This document shows, one piece after another, positions 1-11,912 of a stretch of DNA of 64,000 bases (positions are counted from its first letter, which is position 1; the number at the start of each line of letters is the position of its first letter). A program made the translations under genes and the position numbers. The notes beneath the pieces were generated by a model. The model made no database searches and was not told the DNA's origin. It saw only the letters and a list, made by a program, of their open reading frames with translations. This DNA is from Annulohypoxylon bovei var. microspora (taxonomy: Eukaryota > Ascomycota > Sordariomycetes > Xylariales > Hypoxylaceae): NCBI GenBank assembly GCA_022836615.1, contig MU405221.1, positions 186,001 through 250,000 on the forward strand, read 5' to 3'.

Positions 1-440
1 GCGAGTGTTTTAACGGTTACCTAGGTAGGTGGTAGGTGGTAGGTGGAAGGTGGAAGGTAGAAAGAAAGAAAAAGGCTATTCCCCGACCTAACAGGTTTCC
101 ACCGTCCCAATTATTTCAATCTTTATCTTTTCTCTCTTTTCAATCCATCTGGCAGTCTTAACTTGATTCAATCAAATTGATTAACCCCGCGCCGCCTCCC
201 GCCCGTCAGCTTACTTTTAAGATAACTGTACAACAACCCTACTTACATACGTTTATGAGCACACCATCCCAATACGTCTCTCTACCCAACCATTTTTGTC
301 TTACGATATCCCATACCCGTATCAATTTTTCTTTTTTCTTCTTCCTATTTTCCTCTCCCGCAGTCTCTATTCGATATTAATGCGCGCGCGGGTCGTGGCA
401 CAAAAAGTCTATTGATATTTGTCAATTATGAAACATATTC
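1..440. other. 5' flank of the PAS kinase gene
   Basis: No gene is seen here. The first 60 bases hold a TACCTAGGTA palindrome (18-27) followed by a GGTAGGTGGTAGGT-type and then GGAAGGT-type microsatellite. From about 85 to 365 the + strand is pyrimidine-rich, as is usual for a fungal promoter or leader ahead of the + strand gene starting at 441. A short open frame in the pyrimidine-rich part is low complexity and is not called as a gene. Confidence 0.6.
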
Positions 441-3400
441 ATGGTGGAAACCAGGACTGTGGTGAGTTTCGAGGCTGAAACGACGCATCACATTCTCATG
501 CCCATGGCCACTGATCCCGCTGTCCACCAACAAGGCGTAGAAAATATACATCAAGATGGAGACCCAGAACCACAACGCGGCCGCGGCTCCACGAGGAGCA
601 ACAAGCTCTCCGCTCCATTGCGATTACCCAAGAACCGCAGCACCGGGAATCTCGCTGTTGTCGCCGATTTTCCCGAGAGGCCAAGGTTGAGATTCTCTTT
701 CGACACCGGATCAGGTGTGGCAGAGTCTGACCAAATCACAAGGTACGTCTTTTAGTACTTTTAGTAACATCTTTTGGTGAGGCATCCGAGAATAGGCACA
801 CGGCCACAACGGGGAAGGGATGATATTCCTACCTACGTACACCACCCTCTCAGCAGCGTCACATGGATTCATGCTCAGCCGCTTCATTACACCCACCGAA
901 ACTTCCGTCCACCAACGCCCTCCAACGCGCGCCAAGAAAAGATAAAAAGGAGAGAGAAAAGAAAAGAGAGACAACAAAAGCCCACAAGTTTATATGTCGA
1001 ATCAGAATAGGTCAATAGTTGCTAATATTATGGCCGTTTCTAAACAACAGATCTCCAATTATCACCGAACATGACCATGGATTGGGCATATCCGGTTTAC
1101 GACGCATCCGTCAGCATCCTACTCCGCGTATCCCTACCATGCCCTCAACCGCCGTTTCTTCGCGAAGTCCCTCTACCGGCCTTCTTCGTTCTACCTCTAT
1201 GACCATGATGCTACCTTCCGGACAGCATACTCCACTATCACCCGGTCCCGCATCTCCCAACTTCTCCGAAGACCTGTCTCGCTTTCCTTCCGAGTCCTTG
1301 CACTCTTTCTCCTTCGCTCACCAGTCGGAAGAGTTCATCCATAATCGCCAGAATGTGTTGAAGAGATCTATAGAGTTTATGAAAGACCGCATGGGATGGT
1401 CTATGTCCTCAAACGCTGCTGGTATTGCTAGCGCCCAGGCCAGAGTTTCCGGCGATTTAGAAACACAACATATGCTTGATTTACTTGCTAGGGCACAACT
1501 CGTCGAAGCGGGGAATCTACCAAATGCCGACCCGTCTATTGCCCCAGGACCGTTGACCGGCCCTGCTCGGGTCTCGCACGACAATGTATTCGAGAAGGAC
1601 TTTATACCTATACCAAGGACAAGCAGCCCCGAGTCCTTCGTAACCCCAATGGTATCTCCTACAAATTCTGTCGCGTATCAGGTTCCTCCTGTTACCACGG
1701 AGCACGCGGGGAGCGAAGGAGACAAGCCCATGCCAAAGCAACTAGACGTTATACAAGACCAAACGGATTCCGAGAACTCCTCGAGAACGCCGACCAATGA
1801 GAGCGGTACTACGGCTCAGACATCCCCGCCAGAATCCAGGCGCCCGAGTCTGAGGAGAACGTACACGGACGTAGTATCGGCCGAAATGCAACAGAAACTC
1901 ATGGATACCATGGCACAGCCGTTCCTTGCCCCATCGTCCGAAGGGTATGCCGCAGCGTTATTGTCTCCAACCCTACCGCCCCTAGCTATGGGCTCAGCAC
2001 TTAATACATCCGCTCTAGGACCTGCGGTACATGGTCATGCAACTCGATGGGTTCCGGCAGCGCAGGCCATATTCACGACCGAATCGAAACCTCCGTGGAC
2101 GATAATAGCCGCAAATGACCTAGCCTGTCTCGTTTTTGGTGTAACGAAAGCTGAAGTTCGCAAGATAGGCATTTTAGAAGTTGTACAGGAGGAGAGACGT
2201 TCTTGGCTAGAGAATAAACTCCTCCGTGCTGATCCTAACGACGTAAGCCAGGAACCCGCGGAGACTGCACCTCCGCCTATTCCTTCAGTCGGCTCGTCTC
2301 TATTAGGGGGACGCGGCGGCATCACTGCACATTTGTTGAGTAAACCTAACTCTCGGTCACAGCGTCCTAAAAACCCGGCTCGCCGTGCACAGACTGTTCA
2401 TAACGGAGACACAACGCCATCGAAACCCCGAGGGGTGAACCACCACATTTCGAAATCTAGAGGCGTTTTGCTCTGTGGTGACGTTGTTCCTATACAGAAG
2501 CGTAACGGGGCAACAGGTTCCGCAAGTCTATGGGTCAAGGAAAAGAAAGTAGGGTTAATCTGGGTCCTTGAAGAAATCCATGAAGATGTAGCCTTAGTCA
2601 GTCTCGACGAAGACGGAGTGGTTACCAAAATCTCGGGAGATACAGGTCCAATATGGGGAGTAGAAAATCTACGACCTGGCATGGACGTCGGCAAGTTGAT
2701 CCCTCGAGTACCTCGTCAAGGTATCGATCCCAGATATGGCGCTATCGACTACGCACAAATCGTGAAACGCAAGTATTTCACGTGCCGAAACGGTGATAAG
2801 GTCAACATTCCTACTATAGTCTCGCAGACAAGGGGTCAACCCGAACTTCGTATTTCGAGCTTTCCACATATTGCTGGAATCATAGTAGTCTCACCAGATA
2901 CCCTCAAAATCAAGAGTTCAAATTCCGCATTCTGTGGGGCGCTCTTCGGCTATGAGAAACCTGAGGGACAGTCGATCTGCAACCTCATTCCGGACTTCGA
3001 CAAAGTTCTTGAGATATTGGTGGATCACGATGGAGTCCACCTTCAGGACGGCATAGTCGTACCGGAACATAGCTTCAGAAAGGCTTCTGTTTTGTTGGCC
3101 TTACGCGACAACAAGCCAGACGCAGCTGCTAGTTTCCTGAATCCCGATGGCCTTCCGGCTAAACATCGTGACGGCACAGAACTCAAGATTGATGTTCAGA
3201 TGAGAGTCGTCAAAAGTGAGAAGAAGTCTGGTAATGATTCAAGTTCAAGCGATGACGAATCTCAGACTAGCGAAGGAGCCGTTAGGGCGGTTGAATCGGA
3301 GGTGGTTTACGCGTTATGGATAACGTATTCCCGACATCTACACGCGTCCAACATAAAATCATCTATCACTCCTAAATCTCCAGTGCTGTCTGGGGCAGTT

Positions 3401-4514
3401 TCTCCTTTACACCAGCCTTCTCCTGGTCAAACTCCGGCACATACGCCGCAAGATATAGGCTCAGATTCAGAGGAGACGAAGTCTAGACCCTCTACTGCTT
3501 CAGCGTTGTCGCAACAGCTCAAGGTCGTTGCAATGAATGCAGCCGCAAAACTCACAGGAGTGTCAAGACAGTCAGATAAATCACCACCGGCAGCAGCGCC
3601 TCCAGTCGAGGCCCCGGCGCGGAAGAAGACTATTGACGATTTTGTCATACTTGAAGATATGGGCCAGGGTGCCTATGGTCAGGTGAAATTAGCACGATAT
3701 AAGTACAACGGCGGAAATAAGGTCGTTTTGAAATATGTGACAAAGCGGCGAATTCTTGTAGACACATGGACTAGGGATCGGCGCCTCGGCACAGTACCAC
3801 TCGAGATACACGTCTTGGATTACCTCCGACGAGACGGCTTCAAGCACCCTAACATCGTAGAGATGGAAGATTTTTTCGAGGATGAGATCAATTATTACAT
3901 TGAAATGGCCCCCCACGGGTATCCTGGGATGGATCTCTTCGATTACATTGAGCTGAGGACGAATATGGAGGAGGACGAATGTCGAAGCATCTTCGTCCAG
4001 GTCGCCCGAGCAATACACCACCTCCACACGAGGGCGAAAGTAGTCCATCGCGATATCAAAGATGAGAACGTCATTCTAGACGGTGAAGGAAATATCAAGT
4101 TGATCGACTTTGGAAGTGCGGCATACATCAAGAGTGGACCCTTTGATGTTTTTGTGGGCACCATTGGTATGTCCTCCATTTTGCAACCCTCAAGTTTGTA
4201 TATCAACTAATTTGATATTTTTTATAGACTATGCAGCGCCCGAGGTGCTGGCAGGAAAGCCGTACGGCGGTAAAGAACAAGACGTTTGGGCCCTAGGGAT
4301 ACTCCTATACACCATCATCTACAAGGAGAACCCCTTCTACAGCATCGATGAAATTATGGATCGCGATCTGAGGGTTCCCTACGTAATCAGTGAGGAGAGT
4401 ATCGATCTCATCCGATGCATGCTCGATCGCGACGTTTCACAACGATACGATATCGACCAAGTGCTCCAGCACTCATGGTGCCAGACGGAATCAAGGCATG
4501 ACGAGGGCAATTAG
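441..4514 (+). CDS. PAS-domain serine/threonine kinase (PSK/PASK family)
   Basis: Model: join(441..742,1051..4166,4228..4514), 1234 aa, three exons whose phases match. A PAS-like segment lies near residues 440-500 and a second near 700-765. The C-terminal kinase domain (about 961-1225) has the glycine loop GQGAYGQV at G972, the ATP-binding lysine in VVLKY (K995), catalytic HRDIKDEN (D1102), DFG (D1120), and APE split by the last intron. The HRDIKDEN form and the long N-terminal region fit PAS kinases (yeast Psk1/Psk2, animal PASK), which set carbohydrate storage and translation in response to nutrient state; yeast members have 1101-1356 aa. That cellular role is family knowledge. Long Ser/Pro-rich stretches separate the domains. 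The start at 441 is the first ATG of exon 1 and joins cleanly over a 308-nt intron; an earlier non-coding exon cannot be excluded. Confidence 0.9.
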
Positions 4515-5543
4515 GCGTATTACCCCATGAGGTCCAAGGAGGGAGGGAGTTGCTTTGGGTGCAGGTTTGTACGACAGGATTGGTTTACGGGCTAGACTGC
4601 ACTAGAGAATAGGGCACACGATTGGGGAATGAAGACACAAATTTTACATGATACCCAGCTCTCAAGAATTGATTGCAAATTCGGGAGTACGAAAGTAGCA
4701 CGAATATATACACAAGGAAGCAAGCAAGAAATCATGGGTTTTTCTTTACCCTCTTTTTAAAGTCTCATTTCCTTCCTTTTTTAGAGCAGATAAGCTACGT
4801 CGGCGGGAAATCAGCATATATACTTCTGGCGCGGAGTTTTGAACAGGTCGCGATATAAAAACCCGAGAATGGCTGGCTTTTCGGCAACAAGATTTCAGGG
4901 GGTTCTGATGTTTGTTTCCTATCCTGGGTTTTGGGGATCATAGCTGCAATTAGGTTTAGGTGTAACGGCGAATTTTTCATGCTCTTTTTCTCCAACTGTT
5001 TCATCGGTCCTTTGTTCTGTCTGCGTGTTTTTCCTCTCGCATTGATTTGGCATAAGTTGCTGAGACATGATTCCTAGCTTGCCAATGGGCAAGGGGTAAG
5101 GGAGACGTGGAGAATGGCTATAATGAACGAATATCAATAAAAGTATATGTTCAAAGACTCTAAACTAGAAGAAATGATTTTCCTCGTTCCGATATAGAAA
5201 AATAGAGAGAGAAAAGAAGAAGGGGGAACTCTGAGATATATAGATACCTAAAAGAAAAAGGGATGAGAGCATGTTTGTATTTATAGTCCTAATTGAATTT
5301 ATATAAAATAGCATCGGAATACTAAAAAGCGTTGTCTAAGATTATGTGGATAAATATTTGGTAATTACCTATAACTAGAAGTATGAAGAGAATAGTCCGC
5401 AGCCCCAGCTGCCCTCCTGGAACTACGTGCTACGTGATATCATTTGTAACAGGTATACTCATGTCTATATCCTATAATGACATCAATCTTAGTACATATA
5501 TATCATGTCCACCTTCTCTGGACAACTACCAGCCCGAATTCAT
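4515..5543. other. Convergent intergenic spacer
   Basis: This lies between the 3' ends of the PAS kinase (+) and the TBC protein (-), so it should hold both 3' UTRs. It is AT-rich and has short open frames without recognisable protein character. No repeat or RNA gene was seen. Confidence 0.6.
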
Positions 5544-8012
5544 TCACGTCTCCGACTTCCGCATCTCTTCCAGACTAAAGATATTTTCGGGCAGCACAGC
5601 CTGTCCGCTCTCGTCGGCGGACACCTCTCCAAACAGGAAGGCCGTGCGCTCGTGGTTGGCGTTTGCGGACGGCCTCTTGCGGTGCGAGTTGCTTGACGAC
5701 GGCACCTTTGTCGGGAAGATGGGCGGCTCCTGTGAGGAGGACGAACTGTCGGGCTCCAGCATCCACGAGAAGGAAGATTGCGCGAGGGTTGACCGGGTCG
5801 GGATAGGTGCTTGTGGGCGCTCTAGGTTTTTGTTCACGAGCGTTGTCGAGGTTCCAGGGTCTAAGGGGTCGTCGGTGTCCATCTTGTCTGGGTCTAATAT
5901 AGGCGAGTCGGCTAACGGGGGGTTTGTGTCCTCGGGCATGGGTGGATTGAGAGCCATCGCCGCAACAGCGTCACTTAGGGGCGGCCCTGGGTCGACGTTA
6001 ACGTCGGCGCCAGACGGTGTCCCCGAAGATATCGACGATGCGGGCTCCTCCTCATCCGGGAGGGCTATGGTAGAATCCTCCAGGTAGATCTTGATAAACT
6101 GTATCCTTGCAGCGGCAATCTCAAGAGCATCTTGAACCTTCCGCTTATCTTCTAGATCGGAACTTGAAAGGTTCTTTAGAGAGGAGATTGGTTCTTCCAG
6201 TAAGGACGCTAACCGCCTATTCCTCCGATCCAACATCGCTACAGCTCGTACCGTTGTGTTGCTAGACCCTGGTTCGGCGAAGAGGTCCCGACTCGCCTTC
6301 ATAGAGCTCTTAGCTTCCTGAACGTTGCGGCGTATCTCGACCATAGCGTCACGCACAGCTTGGTTAATACCCAGTTTCTCTCCTCTTTCAAGGACGTTCT
6401 TAGCCGCCCCTTGAAATAATGCCTCCATGCTGGCTTGTGGTGGTTTAAAACGGGAGGGAGATAGTGGCGATCTGGCACCGGCTAATTTTCGTCGTAGGTT
6501 TGAAGCCGTCCTCTTGGGCGTGGATGCCCCTGAGTCCGTTCCTGGTGGTGAAGGAGGCTTTCCGGTATACTTTGCTATCAGTGTAGAACCTCCAGTTGGG
6601 TCTAAGTGATCCCTAAGATAGACCGCATCATCGATAAATGTATACGGACCGTAGCTCGGCTGTGGAGGCGGATACCTGAGCAACAGTTGTAATGCTACCG
6701 TGTAATCGGCATTGAGGACTAGTGAGTATTAGAAATAGTAGACTACATTGAATGAGATATATAGTACTTACGGTCCCATCTAATTCTTATCAACATTGCT
6801 GTACAAACTAGGTCTATCAGTTTTAAAAAAGGGTCCACGGAAAATAAGGTATCCCAAAGTACGAGCGTCTGATCAAATGGAAATTCGCGACTAAATAAGA
6901 GACGGATCCAGCGACTATGAGGAATCGCAGTTACTGTCAGCAACAGACATGAAAGAGGGGGGGTATAAACTTACATTAAGAAAACCTGCGGTAGGATCTC
7001 AATATTCTTCAGGTGAGTTGAAAGTTCGGGGTCCACTTTATATAGACAAACTTCATGTATATACTGGCTTTTCTCGACAATGGAGGACGTCGAAGAGCGC
7101 TGGCCCGACATTGATAGAGGAGCGTTTGCCGAAGCTTCGCCTACTTCATAGAATGACCTTGCGTGGTCCATAACCCTGGAGAATATAGCGAACGCGTCAT
7201 GCTCGATGAATGAGGCATCTAGAATTTCCAACATTCTTAGGTCTGCCGAGGGATCCGAAGCAACATCGGCTGGATCGACGGCATCTTGTTCTACGACATA
7301 GACGATAGGTGCTAGGAGCTCATGCATACCCTGGCGATATCCGCCTATGACTGGGTTGAGCTTACAGTATATGAAAAGAACATCTAGAATGAGTGTCTGG
7401 ATGTGAGGCTGGTGGTAAAACGGCTCGTCTGGTAGGCGTTGAACATCCTGGAGGATCTCGGCCCTGAGAGCTTCATCGTGGCGAAGGGTATTCCAAGGAG
7501 ACTATATTATGTCAAAACTGATAATTTGACTTTATAGAGTCTTCTTACATCGGCATCATCCGCCAGGGGGTCGGTGGATGCAGCTGTGAGATACTCGGGA
7601 TGCTTGATGTATTTCAAGTAGTGATCTCTCAGAGAAGCATATGTTCCTCGTGACTCTAATATAGCATGCGACCAATTTGTAGTGTCGGTGCTCCGGCTTA
7701 GCAAAAATGCCTAGGTCCCAGTCAGATCAGATCAGATATCAGATCTGCTAAGGCCACTCGTTTGAGAGTAACTGACCTTCCAACAAATAGATCTACATCC
7801 TGAAATGCAGGGGCTGTTTGGGCCGTTGTCCTTGACGGCTCGCTGCAGATCTGTGAGGCTGGTACTGTACTTAAGGGTCTCTTGCCATCGTGTGCTACGA
7901 AAATGCGTAGAGACATGTTAGTGTTAGAGGTTGCATGTATGTGACAAAGAGAGGCGTAGGCATGGTAAGTGATAGATGACCAAACTCACGTCGATTCGAC
8001 CAAAGATCTCAT
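5544..8012 (-). CDS. TBC-domain Rab GTPase-activating protein, TBC1D5-like
   Basis: Model: complement(join(5544..6718,6772..6914,6975..7501,7549..7710,7777..7894,7990..8012)), 715 aa. The first exon is only 23 nt (start MRSLVEST) and joins to TRWQETL. The TBC domain covers about residues 10-300 and has both GAP catalytic motifs: IxxDxxR in ILQDVQR (Arg finger R123) and YxQ in GYRQGMHE (Q158). The conserved C-terminal TBC helices NIEILPQVFLIRWIRLLFSREF and the following LWDTLF are spread over two exons. The last 380 residues are low complexity with a coiled-coil-like patch. TBC1D5 proteins act on Rab7 and bind retromer in endosome-to-Golgi traffic; that role is inferred from the family. All five introns have GT-AG ends and keep frame. 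Confidence 0.87.
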
Positions 8013-8476
8013 TCTGACCACTATTATCCCCCTATACAAGGCGAAGCATTAGAACTTGATCACAGTCTTAATTGCATATGTCCCTTTATACCTGGGGTAT
8101 ATATATAATATACCGAGTTATAGCTAGGTATGTATAAAAGTATATGTTGGTTGAGAAGAGGCTTGTCTGAAGTTAGAAAGGCCGGCGGCCAGCTGACAGC
8201 CTCAAAAGTCGCGATTAGATAAGACCCACCCAGTCCACCTTAACCTTTATTCCCCCACATCACCCCGCAGTGCGTTCTCGATAGTCAACCTTGTTAGCTT
8301 GAACTCAAATCATTGAATTGAACAATACTGAACTCTATTATATTTCAATAGGTAATTACATGTAGTCAATGCTAACATGTAATTGTTTTTCCTTTTCACC
8401 TTGTGTAGCATGTATATTCCAATGTTCGGTTAAGATGAGCCAATTATACATCACTTTTATTCGTCATGACTTAGAT
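8013..8476. other. Spacer between the TBC gene and the decayed DUF3425 fragment
   Basis: It holds the upstream region of the TBC gene (minus strand), with a CT-rich stretch and a short TATATAATATA run near 8100. No coding region was seen. Confidence 0.5.
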
Positions 8477-8857
8477 TCATAACACAGCAACTAGTGGCTC
8501 CTCGTCCCGCATTGCCCGCCAACGATTGGTAGACTCGAGCATTTTCCAGCAGCCCTTCACAAGAAATGGCCATTTTCTTATAAACATTTCGGTTAATTCC
8601 CAGCCGTCCGTGTGCCAAGGTTCGTCCCAAGCTAGCACTCCGGTTGACTCAAGTAACTTCACCTTGCCAAATGAGGAGCTCGTCACATCTTCCTCGATGT
8701 CCTCGCGCGTAACTGCTCCTATCATGAGAATCATGTTGTCACACATTTGCTTGTCCGGGATCAGATCAATCTATGGCTCATGTGGCGTGCTTAGCTGCAG
8801 CACCGTTGGCTGAAGAGACTCCGGGATGGTAGAGGGAGGCGTTCTGGTAACCCAGAG
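8477..8857 (-). pseudogene. Decayed C-terminal fragment of a DUF3425 (bZIP-type) protein
   Basis: Read on the minus strand from 8857, the frame gives LWVTRTPPSTIPESLQPT, then STPHEP, a TAG stop at 8771-8773, then IDLIPDKQMCDNMILM and a tail ending ESTNRWRAMRDEEPLVAVL before a TGA at 8477. This is the order of the fungal DUF3425 domain, where a Trp normally stands between the HxP and the IDLxP segments. The TAG therefore replaces a TGG. An upstream in-frame TGA (8858-8860) bounds the fragment, and I found no bZIP or other N-terminal exon. DUF3425 proteins are usually bZIP-like transcription factors. An intact gene would need an unlikely exon skip, so I call it a pseudogene. Expression is not excluded. 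Confidence 0.6.
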
Positions 8858-10028
8858 TCATCTGGCATTTCTAACGTTAGGAACTCAGCAACTAAGGGGT
8901 TAAGCTGTTACTGTGTCCTGTGTTCGTTGTCCCCTGGGTGAACTAAGCTGCAAGGTTCATGCCTCGTAAAACTACCTAGGCTCTATGCAGGCTTCTGTAC
9001 TTGAATTTATGGCTTTACGCCTTCCTATAAATGTCTAAGATTAGCACTAGAGCAGGACAACACTACCTTGTAGCTGACTACTTACGGTGAGCGCGGACAT
9101 TTAATCAATTTTGTAATTTGCGCCTTGCTTCAGCATCTTTCAAACCAGACCAATCCTCGCCGGGACCATGTGCCTAAAGCCTCATCTTGCGTTAGCAGCC
9201 TATATAAATTTTTTGAACTGTTTAAGAAGAAATGCTACACGTTCTAACTAGAGCTTACCTCTTTTAACGTAGGCATCATCTCATATCCAATCAAACTACC
9301 CAGTAGAAAAATATGTTAAAGACGTTCATATAGGTAATATATACATGCAGGTAGCTCTTGTTAGCGCGCATATTATGTATAAGTTGAAAGATAATATACG
9401 TCGTTGCCTGCGCGAGAGCGGTTGATGTAGTAACGTTCCTTGAGGATCGATCTCGCATCACTAGAGCCCGCTTACGAGCTAGCAGGGGCACGCTTACATA
9501 GGCAGGTCTAGGTAATCCCTATCTCGAGGTTCGTATGCTCCTATGCACCTACATTGTTACAAATTACTGGTGACGTAAGTCAAGAACAGTTGCAGCAATA
9601 ATTATAAAAAGGGTCTCAGTAGCATTAAAACCCGAAATACCCGCCTGCCTGTTAACTTCGATAATAATCATAAGGTTCAACGGAACTTTATTCATATAAG
9701 AATTAGCGGGATGGTTTACTGCTTTAAAGGCTACTTCAAGGCATTATACCCACTAGGTAATAAGGTGGCACAGAGGATACATGTACCTACTCTTTTGGGC
9801 TAGTGACAGTTTCCGCCCGAAGCTTGCCGAAATCCCTGTCACCGATCAAGACCGCTAAATCAACCGTATTTCTAGGCTCAGCCTCACCGATCATACCATC
9901 TTACACTTTTCACATCGTTCTTATGTCTAATGAATATGGCTTGAAATGTATTCAGATTATCCTTTCCACTCATACACGTTTAATCCCTTGACTGTCTATT
10001 CGATCGTCTATGATACCTAGACCTAGGT
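8858..10028. other. Gene-poor spacer and promoter of the WGDF-motif gene
   Basis: No convincing coding region was found. The part next to 10028 carries the imperfect palindrome TACCTAGACCTAGGTA just before the start codon of the next gene. The rest is AT-rich with short random frames. Confidence 0.5.
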
Positions 10029-11912
10029 ATGTCCGCAGATCTCTTCGCTGCGTTCGAGGATTCCTCGAAGCCCGCTCCACCTAAGGATCAAAAGGGGCAA
10101 CCGCCAAATGCATTCACCCAGGCTTCTTCGTCCAAACCCGACCCTTTTTCCTTCGGACTTAACAATTCCAAAAAGACTGGTTCGCAAATAGGGAAACATA
10201 CGAACCCTATCACCCAGCGCTGGAGTACTGATCCATCTTTACGGAGCGGTCAGTTGCGAAACACTCACCAACCGTCAGGTGTAAATGGCTGGACAGGCGC
10301 CCCGTTCCAATCTACCCAGTCAAACCTCCAAAATGAGGAGGACGAAGATGATGGCTGGGGTGACTTTGAAGTCGCTACCAACGTGAACCAGCCGCCTACC
10401 ACTTCAGTAACAGTAGCAGCGACTGCTCTGCCTGGATCAACCGTCAGAGAGCCACAAAACCCAGCGCCACGACGGACAAGGGTTGTGCGAGCATCGACGA
10501 TAGATCTCATGTCAAATAATCTCCTTGACCTTAACAATCCATCCGCACTACAGAACGATGCGAGGGTACCATCCTGGATGCAAGACCCGTCTAAGCAGGT
10601 CAAAGCGCCAGCACCTAACGTTGCTTCTTCTAAGCCACCCAAAAAGGCGTCCAATACTAATTCAAATGTCTTGTTTGATGCCGATGATTTCGATGGAGAG
10701 CAGCAGAATGGAGATGATGATGATGATGACTTCGGAGAATTTGAGACGGTTGCCTCGCCGGCACAACTAGAACCAGGCCTTATATCAAATGATTTTTACT
10801 CGCCCCCTAAAAACACCGAAGTGCGGGCTTCTCAACTGCTTTCAGGCTTGAACTTGACCTCTCCAACTTCATATCCGCAAGCTCCACGGTCTCCATCGTT
10901 TCATGAAAGAAATCCTTTCCCTGGGCTTGCTGTAGCTCCGCCTTTAAAGACAGAGAAGAAACCAGCCAATGAGCCGAAAACATCACCAGTGACTGCATGG
11001 CCATCTCTTGACGCTAAAAATTCCGCGGGAAGTACTGGGTTGAATGAAGATTGGGGCACGTTTGATGATTTACCTGACGAGAAAACAAAGTCTAATACCA
11101 AGAAGGACGATTCAAATTGGGATTGGGACTCGGTAGAACCAGCTCAAAAAAAGCCGTCAAAGACCAAGGCACCGGTAACAGCACCTGAGCCTAAAAACTC
11201 GTCTTGGGAGTGGGTTCCTGTTGACGTGGAGACCGAGGAGCAGACTGGACAACCAAAGGATGAGTTGCCTCCAACTAATGTCCCCCCGCCGTCTATATTA
11301 TTGTCAATATTCCCACAGCTGTTCGATCAAGCGAACACTTCACTGTATAAACCTGTTAGCGGACAATCTTTCTCTGTGAAGAACCGCATATTATCTGATC
11401 CGAAGACTGTTGAGTTTCTAAAGGGCTACCTAGCTTTGGCGACAGTGGCTGCCCGCGTCATTGCCGGCCGAAAGCTGAGATGGCACAGAGACAAATTTCT
11501 TTCTCAGAGGATGACTATATCAGCCGCAGGGAGCAAAGGAATGAAACTTGCTGGTGTGGATAAGGCACAGGCTGCCCGTGAAGACCGCGAGGCAGCTGAT
11601 GTCGTGGCGAATTGGAAGGAATACATCGGGCGTCTTCGATCTGCTGTTGCTACTGCTAATTCATCTATCAAGAATAATGCAGAACAACTAAAAATCCCTG
11701 AGATCTCCGAAACAATGTTGGTTCAGACCGAGAAGTTAGTCCCGACGGCACCCAAGGCATGTGTCGTGTGTGGTCTGAAGCGCAATGAGAGGATCTCGAA
11801 GGTTGACTACGAAGTCGAAGATAGCTTTGGCGAATGGTGGATCGATCATTGGGGGCATTTGGCATGCAAAAGATTCTGGCTACATCATGAAGGCACTCTA
11901 CGACAAAGATGA
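10029..11912 (+). CDS. Conserved fungal protein with clathrin-adaptor-ear motifs (WGDF/FGEF); relatives labelled ppk6-like
   Basis: Single exon, 627 aa, starting MSADLFAAFEDSS. The N-terminal two thirds are low complexity and acidic and carry three short motifs of the type that binds the ears of gamma-adaptin or GGA: WGDF at 110-113 after EDEDDG, FGEF at 235-238 after DDDDD, and WGTF at 342-345. The C-terminal 210 residues are dense and conserved-looking: a helical segment (FLKGYLALATVAARVIAGRKLRWHRDK), then CVVCGLKR and the end FGEWWIDHWGHLACKRFW, which places two Cys pairs or Cys/His in a possible zinc knuckle. I recall close relatives in filamentous fungi under the misleading label 'serine/threonine-protein kinase ppk6'. 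No kinase motif is present. A role as an endosomal or Golgi clathrin accessory protein, like aftiphilin, is inference from the motifs. Confidence 0.75.
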   Translation: MSADLFAAFEDSSKPAPPKDQKGQPPNAFTQASSSKPDPFSFGLNNSKKTGSQIGKHTNPITQRWSTDPSLRSGQLRNTHQPSGVNGWTGAPFQSTQSNLQNEEDEDDGWGDFEVATNVNQPPTTSVTVAATALPGSTVREPQNPAPRRTRVVRASTIDLMSNNLLDLNNPSALQNDARVPSWMQDPSKQVKAPAPNVASSKPPKKASNTNSNVLFDADDFDGEQQNGDDDDDDFGEFETVASPAQLEPGLISNDFYSPPKNTEVRASQLLSGLNLTSPTSYPQAPRSPSFHERNPFPGLAVAPPLKTEKKPANEPKTSPVTAWPSLDAKNSAGSTGLNEDWGTFDDLPDEKTKSNTKKDDSNWDWDSVEPAQKKPSKTKAPVTAPEPKNSSWEWVPVDVETEEQTGQPKDELPPTNVPPPSILLSIFPQLFDQANTSLYKPVSGQSFSVKNRILSDPKTVEFLKGYLALATVAARVIAGRKLRWHRDKFLSQRMTISAAGSKGMKLAGVDKAQAAREDREAADVVANWKEYIGRLRSAVATANSSIKNNAEQLKIPEISETMLVQTEKLVPTAPKACVVCGLKRNERISKVDYEVEDSFGEWWIDHWGHLACKRFWLHHEGTLRQR

